Positions 56,471 to 64,000 of a stretch of DNA of 64,000 nucleotides are shown here, in pieces. Source of the DNA: Tilletiopsis washingtonensis. Taxonomy: Eukaryota; Basidiomycota; Exobasidiomycetes; Entylomatales. The first letter of the stretch is position 1, and every line of letters starts with the position of its first letter. The notes under the pieces were generated by a model. That model had not been told where the DNA came from and searched no databases. It saw only the letters and a program-made list of their open reading frames with translations. The stretch lies in assembly GCF_003144115.1 (NCBI RefSeq), contig NW_020312022.1, forward strand, positions 1 through 64,000, given 5' to 3'. Position numbers and translations under genes: made by a program.

Positions 56471-59400
56471 GGTGGTCTCGGGCAATGGGTCAAGGAGGAG
56501 GGGATAAGGAGGTGGAGAGGCGGGTGAGGAGTAGCGATAGCAATGGCGAAGGGCCAGCCTTCGAAGTGGAAGAGGGAGAGCGGGAGAGAGTGGGGAAGCG
56601 GGTGGACTTGAGCTGTAGGTCGCAGACAAGGAAGCGGGAGAGGAACGTGGGCAAGCGGCGCCCTTTATGCCTTTCACCTGACGATCGTTTACCAGGCTCG
56701 CACGAAGCAGCAGCATGCCACGCCGTACCATAACGCGCCGAGTCCTCTCCTCTGCGAGGCGGCGCAGGGGTGGCCTGACGTGCGAGACGCCGACGAGGCG
56801 CCCCCGATCTTCGTGGACGGCGCCGAATGCGCCCTCAGGAGCAGCCATGGAGCGGCATCGGCTCAGACGCCCGGCGAGAAGCTTCGACGACTCCTCTGGG
56901 CTGCGCCTCCGCTACGCCCTCGTCATCAGACTGCTCCGTCTCACCCCTGAACGTCCCAATCTGACGCCTCCGGCACTGCCGACTCGGCTAGCACAGCCGC
57001 CTCGGCATCCGCGAATTGCCACTTCTGCCTTGCGCACCTCCTGTCTGGGGCTGAGGCCAGCCCCTCTCGCGGACGGAAGCACCGCCCGTCGCCCTCCAAT
57101 GGAGTCAACGCCCTCCTTCGGCGTTCAGACGAGCTCGAGGGCGCATTCTTCGAGCACTTGCCCTGGATTCGGCGCGTTCCACGGTCTTGGCGGGGGCTGC
57201 AGCTGGCAGAGGTGTGCGGCGCACAGCAGGTGGGCTGCGCAGCGCGTATCCATTTGCGGAAGCAGCACGAGGGGCAGAGCGGTGAGTCGAGATGGCGGCG
57301 CTCTGGACCTGGCAGTGTGGGCGTCGGCGCAGCAAGCGGTGCGGTCAGGAGCCTGCCGCACAGTGGCTGCGCCCTCGACAGGGCGAACGATGCCCCTGAC
57401 ACGTGACTGGGCGCTGTTCAGGCTGAATCTGGACCTCGCTGCCCATCATCTCGGGCTCTCCTCTTGCTGCAGAGCAAGGTCATCGCTTGCCTTGTGGGCC
57501 CAGGCCGTCCGGCGTCGTCTGCACGTCGCGCTTCTTTGGCACGGCGACGTCCAGCGGGATCCTCCCCCCGCGCGCGCCACCGCGCCGCGCCTGCTGGCAT
57601 GTCGCACGGTCAGAATTCTGCTGCGCCGCGGCCTCTGCGAGACTGCAACCCATTTCCCGGAGCGCACCACGAGCTCTTCCGACCCCGCACAGGTCGCGAG
57701 GCGGGGCAGTGGGGCGACTCCCCGGCGCAGGCAAGGCGGAGTGGGCGACACGGGAGCGTCTGGCGTGCGGCGGAGGCGGCGCCGCCTCGCGTGGGACAGC
57801 CGCAAGGTGGGGCCCAGCAGCCGGCCCGCGGAGCGGCAGCAGCCGATGAGAGCATGTTGGGCATGGCAGCGGCATCTCGACGCCGTCGTCCCGGACTCTC
57901 GTGCTGACAAGGTCGCTCGCAAAGAGAAATAGCTGCCGCCGCTCAGGTGCAGGCGGCAAAGCACCTTGGGCCTGTCGTCGCCCACCCGCTGCAGCATCCG
58001 GGCGCGGGCTGCGAACTCGCCCAGAAGCGATTAGCCACGCCTCGCACTCCGCCCCGGGGCCCGCGTGGCGCTGCGGGATCGACCGGACCGGCGGGCCTTC
58101 CACGCCGGCGTCGATGCTCCTTCTTGCTGGCCTGCGCCCGCGAGGCGCTTTGCCCGCCCTGCGCGCTGCGACGCCGCCTGCGACCGCTTCCGTCGGCTGC
58201 GGCGCCGTCGACTCGGGAGCGTCGGACCCTGCGAGCGTGTCTATGGCCTGGCCTGGCACGTCTGCGATGCGGCGACCGACGCACGACGATGTCACCTCCG
58301 TCGCGGCGTCGATGCCAGATTGACAAGCGTGCTCCGCTGCGCTGCAACGGTGACCGATGGGCCGCGGGCGATGCTGCGCTGCTGGAGCTGCTTTCCGAGG
58401 TCGCTCCACCGAGGGCAAGCGGCGCGCCAAGGCTCGCAAAGCGTCACGCAGCTCCAGCGCCCTCGCCGTGCGCTCCCGATGACCCAACAAAAGCGTCTAG
58501 GGTGCCCGCACGCGCGCAGCCGGTGCGGCGTCCTCGTCGAGCTCTCTCTGCACTTGCCGCCGGCTCGGCCACCTGGACGTCTGCACATGCTCGCACGTCG
58601 AGGTGCACTAATCGGCAGCGGTGCCTGCGCCCCGAGTGCAGCTGCAGGCTTGGCCCGGCGCATCACATGCTAGGCGGCTCAACGTCGCAATGCGCAGCAA
58701 GGGGCGACACGCCGGACAGCGGCAGGCGATGCCAGAGAGAGCGGTGTCATGCCGCACGAGACCTGCCAGCGAGGAGTCTCGGAGCGGACCGGTGCGGCGC
58801 ATGCGGCAAGGGCGGGAGCGGCGGCGGAGCCGCAACGTTGCCTGCGGCTCGGCGATGCGGCTCCATGCACCTTCTGGGCCACGCTGCATGCGCCGCCGCT
58901 GCTCATGCTGCCGATGCGTGATGGCCTTCCTGCGGCCTCGAGATAGAAGCGGCGCTGTGCAGCCACGAGTCTCGAGGAGCTGCGCCGGGCGCCACAGCAG
59001 GCCGGAGCCGCACACGCCGGCCTTCGCATTTGGGGGCCCCGCGTCCAGCCATCTGCGGAGCCGCGCGGTTGCCGTCAGGAGATGGATGGGTGGGGTCGAG
59101 CGAGAATAGCAACGCGCACGTCAGCGGCGACGTTCTGTGTGCCTCGGAGGGGTCGTATGGTCGCTCGCTGTGCAGCCCTTCGTGACGCGGCCTTGTCAGC
59201 GCATGGACGGCCTGCCAGCTCCGCCGGCGGGTGCATTCCTGCAGAGCGCGAGGTGGTGTTGCCGGCGCCAGTGGGTGAGGAGGAGGGCGCTGGTGCTGTG
59301 CCCGCTCGGCGGCGGCCCCGAGCCCGGCTGTACGTATTCTGCGACCCCGCAGCCGAGGCACGAGAGGAGCACACACTTTGCCGCTGCCAAGACCCACTGC

Positions 59401-60124
59401 GGCGCTACGTGGCGGAGCCCACGACACCGCTTGCATGCCTCGTGCCTCTCCCATGGGGCACGCCAGCGGTGTCCGCGCCGCCAGCGGGCTGCGCCCTAGC
59501 GCCTGTGGCATGCGGCACGCCGCGTTCTCCGCTCTGCCGCGGCGGCCCGCCTGTGTACCGCGCCTGCGGCAGCGGCTGCACTGCCGGCGGTGCGGGCGGC
59601 TTGCGGCGGCAAGCGCCGGGCCTCCGGTCCGCCGCCGCGCGCCGCAACCCAGCAAACCGCAGCGCGGGCGCGGCGCCACGTTTGGCCACGCCTTGCCGCC
59701 TCGCGCTCGCCGCTGTGGCGGCCCCCTGGGGCGCAAGAGCAGTGCCACAGCGGCCTCCGGCTCCTCCCGACGCTGCACTCAGCGCACCAAAATGCATGCT
59801 GCAGCACAAGCGTGAAGGGTCGAGGTGTGCTGGGGCAGCAAGTAGAGTGCGTGCCTGCGCCTGCGCCTGCGCCTGCTTCCCCGCGTCTGCGCGGTACCCC
59901 GCCCCCGCAGCGCAGGCACTCGCGCCTGTGCCTGCCCGCTTGTTGAGCCGCAGGTGCAGAGACTGGCTCCGTCTGCAATGGTCTGCCGAGGCAGGCTGTC
60001 AGTGACGGCGCTCTTACCCCATGGGGCTCGGGCCTCCGAGCCGCGCGCCGCATAAGAAGCGCGCCCTCGCGCAACCCTCCTGCTCCCCGCACCTCTCCCA
60101 CCCCACTCCCTCCTCAACATCACC
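56471..60124. other. 3.65 kb gene-poor interval
   Basis: Between the starts of the secreted protein gene and JEN1 no conserved protein can be read. Long open frames on both strands (for example 56715-57932 plus and 57480-58490 minus) overlap one another, are Arg-, Ala- and Cys-rich and have no domains; they are what random GC-rich DNA gives. No tRNA, rRNA or transposon part is recognised. A short CCTGCG hexamer run lies at about 59853-59876. It is several times longer than other spacers here and is probably regulatory or decayed sequence. Confidence 0.6.
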
Positions 60125-62002
60125 ATGGCCACCAAGCAAGAGCTCGGCGTCCTCGCCGGCGCCCGCGAGTCGGTGCTCGGCCTCTTCCGCTGGCGCACGC
60201 GCGTCGTCGTCATCGACGAGCTCGGCAACGAGAGCGTCGAGTGGCAGGCGCCCGAGTGGCCCGCCAACCCGTTCAAGCTGCTCGGCATGCTCACCGCCAA
60301 CAACTGGCTGTACTACAGCGTCGGCTTCCTCGGCTGGACCTTCGACGCCTACGACTTCCACGCCCTCTCCATCCAGACGACCAAGCTCGCCCTCTACTTC
60401 AACGTCTCCAAGAGCGACGTCACCACCGCGATCACCCTCACGCTTCTTCTCCGCTCGGTCGGCGCCATCATCTTCGGCATTGCTGGCGATTACTGGGGAC
60501 GCAAGTGGCCGTGAGCAGCATTTTTCTGCGCGTGTCCAAGCATGAACTGACACGCTCTCGCGCCCTCCCAGGTTTGTGGTCAACATGATCTGGTGCATAC
60601 CTTCTCGACGCGGCGCGTCGCGTCCCTGCGTCTGCCCGGCTCGCGCTGACACCTGCTTCCTTTCCCTTCCCTTAGCCTCGGCCTCTTGCAAGTGGGGTCA
60701 ATTTATGCAGTCAGTCCATGAGCGCGGTGCAACCAGCTTGCCTCGGTGCTGATCATGAGCGCACTCCGCAGCCGACCTTCAACACGTTCCTGGCCGTGCG
60801 CGCGCTCTTCGGCATCTTCATGGGCGGTGTTTTCGGCGGAGCCAGTTCCATGGCGCTTGAAAATGTGCCAGTCGAGGCCCGTGGCCTGCTCTCCGGTGTC
60901 TTCCAGCAGGGCTACTCGTTCGGCTACGTGATCGCGGCCTGCGCCAACCTCGGCGTCGGCGGCGCCACCAGCTCGTGGCCGACGATGTTCTGGATCGGCG
61001 CCGGCGGCTCGTTCGCCGTCGGCATTGCCCGCATCTTCTTCCCCGAGTCACGGCAGTTCATCGAGGCCAAGAAGAACGGCGGCAAGGGCGGACACACCGG
61101 CGCGTTCATGAAGGAGGCCGGCGTGGTCGTCAAGCAGGAGTGGCGCCGCATCATCTACGCCGTCATCCTCATGGCTCTCTTCAACTTCTTCTCCCACACG
61201 ACGCAAGACTCGTACACGACGTTCATGAAGGTCGGCAAGGCGCTCGACAACGCCGCCGCCTCGCGCGCCTCGATCCTCATGAAGACCGGCGCATGCGTCG
61301 GCGGCACGATCATCGGCTACCTGTCGCAGTCGATCGGCCGCCGCCGTGCCATCTTCATCGCCGCACTCATGACGGCCGTCTTGATTCCCGCCTGGATCTT
61401 GCCGTGGGTCACCCGAATCCGCTTTACCACTGGCCTGTGCTGACCTATTTACCTCAGGAACACCGAGTCCGGCCTCGAGGCTGGCGGCTTCATGCTGCAG
61501 TTCTTCGTGCAGGGCGCGTGGGGTGTCATTCCCGTGAGTACGCGCGTGCCGCGGTGTGCGCCGCGCTGTGGCTCACCCGCTCGCGCAATTCCAGGTCCAC
61601 CTCCAGGAGCTCAGCCCGCCGGCCTTCCGTGCCTCGTTCCCCGGCATCACGTACCAGCTCGGCAACGCCATCAGCTCGCCGAGCGCCCAGATCGTCAACG
61701 AGCTTGCCGAGAAGGTCTTCACGGTCATGGGCCCCAAGGGACGCCGCGTCGAGGCCTACGGCCCCGTCATGGGTGTCGCGACGGCCATCATTGCCGTGTT
61801 CATCGCTGTCTGGATCGCCGTCGGCCCGGAGAAGAAGGGCAGCCGCTTCGAGCAGGCCTCTGCCGCCGGTGCGGGCCCCGACCTGGGCCACCCCGAGCCG
61901 CTGCACAAGGAGCCGGACCACCTCGTCAAGACCGACTCGCTCGAGAAGGACGCGCACTCCGACGCGCCGGCGACGCTCACGCGCGACGCCTCGCGCCACT
62001 AG
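60125..62002 (+). CDS. JEN1: Jen1-type monocarboxylate/proton symporter
   Basis: Imports lactate, pyruvate or related carboxylates with protons at the plasma membrane. Six exons, 60125-60510, 60572-60592, 60676-60709, 60772-61403, 61458-61533 and 61595-62002, sum to 518 residues; every junction agrees in phase. The hallmark of the Jen1 family, N-x-x-S/T-H-x-x-Q-D-x-x-x-T, is present as NFFSHTTQDSYTT. Other landmarks are FTDxxD-like FLGWTFDAYDFHALSI, SMALENVPVEARGLLSGVFQ and FQQGYSFGYVIAACANLG. Exons 2 and 3 are only 21 and 34 nt, and are easily missed; together they restore FVVNMICLGLLQVGSIYA. Its long upstream region would suit strong carbon-source control. Confidence 0.93.
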
Positions 62003-62254
62003 ATATCTCTCTTCCCTTCCTGGCCTTCTGCTGTTACTTCTGTGACCCTCACGCTGTCGAATGTCATCTTGCTCTGCCACCTCCGCCACAGCCTCGCGTT
62101 CCTGTGCGCCCGCCGCGTTGCGCAGCGACCCTTGTCCGCACTCAGACTCTCCTTCGCACGCCTTGCCGCACACCTCATGCTCGTGAACGGCGCTCGGCCT
62201 CGCAGACATCAGTCGACGACGACCGTCAGACGTCACGCAGTCAGAAGCTTTGCA

Positions 62255-63820
62255 TTACATACGCGTGCCGGCCATGCCGCCGCCACCGCCATAGCCCTCA
62301 AAGGAGCCCACGCTGCGCATGCTCGTCTCGCTGGCATCGCTCTCGCCGCCGTCGCTGCTCGAGCGCTGCTCCTCGTCGGGCAGCGGCTCCTCGACGGTGG
62401 CCGTGCCGTCGGCGCGCTTCTTGCGCCGTGCCGCTGCGGCGCGTGCCAGCTGGACGGGCGGCGCATCGAGGTCGCGCACCTCGTCGGGCATCTGGCTCAC
62501 GCCGCCCTGCGTCAGGCTGGGCAGCACGGCGCTGCGAGTGTCGAGGCGGCGCGCATCGGCTGGCATCGCCTGCGAGAAGGCTGCGCTGCTGTGGCGCTTC
62601 GCGGCGGGATGCTCCTCGACATAGAGCATCAGCTGCGCATGGCGTCAGCAGGCGTTGCAGCACTCGGCAGCGCTGCGGCTCACATTGATCACGCCCGTGT
62701 CGAGGCTCTTGATCGGCAAAATGGACGGCGGGTCGTCGGCGCCAACGTGGCCGCCAGCGTCGCGCCCGCGAGGCATGGCATTCGTCAGCGAGCCGCCGAC
62801 CTGGCTCGTGCTGCGGTCGGCCGAGCTCGAGCTCGGAAACGAGCCTGCCAGCGCCGAGGAGGTCGGAGAGGAGCGAGGCGATGGCGGCAGCAGCGGGCCG
62901 TCGTCGAAGGGCACCCATGGTCCTTCGGGCGGCTCCTACAGCAGGCTTTAGCTCCTGCAGTAGGTGCATCGCACGCATCACCCACATTGCCGGTCTTGTC
63001 ATCGGTCTGCGGCGCACAGCCGTCACGAGGGACCAGCACGAATGCCCAGGTGAGATCTGAGGGCCGCTTTGTCAGAAGAGCACATGGCAGCATTGCCCTC
63101 CACGCACCGTCCGGCTCGTCGAGATCCTCGAGCGCGCCGTCGAGCGCAAGCAGCTTCTGCATAAAGGCACGCAGGTGCAAGTCGATGCCCTGCTGCGTCA
63201 TGTTGCCCGGGATGCTGCACGGCGAGGCCCGTCAGCCGAGAGCCACTGCTTGCTCTCCAGAGCACGCACGCCAGGTCGCAGTCTCGGGCCGCGACGGGCG
63301 GCACGAGATAGTCCAGGTCGAAGCGGTAGCGCTCAAGGATGTTCTGCGTCGCGAGAGACGAGAGCACGATGTGGCAGGCCTGCACGTTTCGCTGCGAGGT
63401 GCGCAGCGTCAGACTCGGCATACTCGCGTCGCAACAGGTGCCGCACCTTGAGGATCTGCACACGCGCCGCGGCGATGATGTCGTCGATGTACTCGTTGAG
63501 CCCGGGATGCCGCGAGGCCCACACGGGCACCGAGTAGCTCTGCTTGCGAGAGAAGACGCTGGCGGGATAGACGCCGCGGAAGCAGAGGATCGAGTGCAGC
63601 GCCACGGTCACTGGCCGGCCTCGTCAGCATGCCAATGCGTGGCTTGACCATCGTGCGTGCTCACTAAAGCTGCACAGAGCGTCGACCGTCTCTGGTGGGT
63701 GCAGGCGGTAAGCAGGGGTCGCCCGAACGAGCACAAGGCCAGCTAGGCACCATTGTATGTGAGCTCGCTGCCGTCGAAGCGCAGCGCTCCGGCCGCCGAT
63801 GTGGAGGCGTCTGCGTTCAT
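62255..63820 (-). CDS. REV7: HORMA-domain protein Rev7 (Mad2B)
   Basis: A subunit of DNA polymerase zeta for translesion synthesis, which closes around a Rev3 peptide. I read exons 63820-63751, 63691-63665 (27 nt), 63610-63447, 63390-63270, then one from 63214 and further short ones. The small exon joins to give ETVDALCSFMTVALHSILCF, which lines up with the first HORMA helix of other Rev7 proteins. Next are FRGVYPASVFSRKQSYSVPV, ASRHPGLNEYIDDIIAAARV and NVQACHIVLSSLATQNILER, with NMTQQGIDLHLRAFMQKLLA, DLTWAFVLVPRD and EPPEGPWVPFDDGP after it. The safety-belt region reads SILPIKSLDTGVINLMLYVE. A tail of about 110 residues, basic then glycine-rich, follows the usual end. Confidence 0.88.
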
Positions 63821-64000
63821 GTTTTCAATGCTTGCGGTGCGGCGCTCTGTGTACGATGCCGTCCTGCACACCACGGTCCTGTGTGCCCTGTGCTTCGGCT
63901 GCCCTCTTGAAGAGAGCGGCGGTCTGGGTGGAGGTGAGAAGGCACTTTCAGGCACGCTACTTCTACGGCGGCGAGGCCGACTTCAGCCAGCGTTTGTAAT
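63821..64000. other. Right edge of the window
   Basis: About 180 bases upstream of REV7. Short open frames run off toward the edge on the plus strand, but nothing conserved can be read. Confidence 0.5.

Noticed and set aside
56715-57932. Frame of 405 codons in the gene-poor interval
   Set aside because: Overlaps equally long frames on the opposite strand; arginine-rich, with no motif, signal peptide or splice pattern.
59082-60005. Frame of 307 codons upstream of JEN1
   Set aside because: Compositional artefact of GC-rich DNA; tandem Cys-Ala runs come from the CCTGCG hexamer repeat.
56471-60124. Centromere
   Set aside because: The stretch is gene-poor but is not AT-rich and has no repeat array or transposon cluster of the kind seen in basidiomycete centromeres.
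63799-63999. Plus-strand partial gene at the right edge
   Set aside because: A short frame with no conserved sequence, overlapping the REV7 start region; not enough sequence to support it.

Overview
The window is the left end of a chromosome from a GC-rich fungus, most likely a basidiomycete. It opens on about 95 bases of CCCTAA repeats, which is the telomere seen from the C strand. Supporting signs are very GC-rich codon use, many short introns of about 40 to 80 bases with GTGAGT or GTGCGT donors and a CTGAC or CTCAC branch-like motif near CAG, tight gene packing, and a gene set of fungal type (HapX, Jen1-type permease, Sed5, Bud22, Nop6, Pex11). The intron-rich style and TTAGGG telomere fit a yeast-like basidiomycete, perhaps Ustilaginomycotina. 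I cannot name a genus.

Layout. 1-1.8 kb: telomere joined directly to a broken Ty3/Gypsy-type relic. 2.2-32.8 kb: dense housekeeping block with FUM1 (-), a small mitochondrial-type membrane protein (+), SED5 (-), HAPX (+), a UBE2O-like E2 (-), a CPSF6-like RRM protein (+), NOP6 (-), PEX11 (+), BUD22 (-), TRM8 (+), CSN2 (-), ELP4 (+), the PP2A activator (+) and RRP5 (+). 34.1-40.8 kb: three intron-poor genes, namely a secreted GH93 exo-arabinanase (+), an MFS sugar porter (-) and a GH51 arabinofuranosidase with no signal peptide (+). 41.3-54 kb: a GATase-like protein, NOP7, APC10, CCT7, a GCFC/PAXBP1 protein and SEC5. 54.5-64 kb: a repetitive GPI-type secreted protein, a 3.65 kb gene-poor stretch, a JEN1-type monocarboxylate permease and REV7.

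How genes fit together. The 34-41 kb trio reads as a complete arabinan route: outside the cell GH93 would release arabinobiose, the porter would import it (or arabinose), and cytosolic GH51 would finish hydrolysis. RRP5, NOP7, BUD22 and NOP6 all serve ribosome synthesis but are scattered. Many neighbours are divergent and share short promoters of about 250 to 300 bases. The first single-copy gene ends about 2.1 kb from the telomere tract, so there is almost no subtelomere here.

The observations most worth checking are the arabinan cluster, the secreted protein with VPxGYYGxRQV-like repeats and a run of dibasic sites, an 85-base near-identical copy of a JEN1 exon piece lying 35 kb away, the telomere-to-relic junction, and very small internal exons in JEN1 (21 nt) and REV7 (27 nt).
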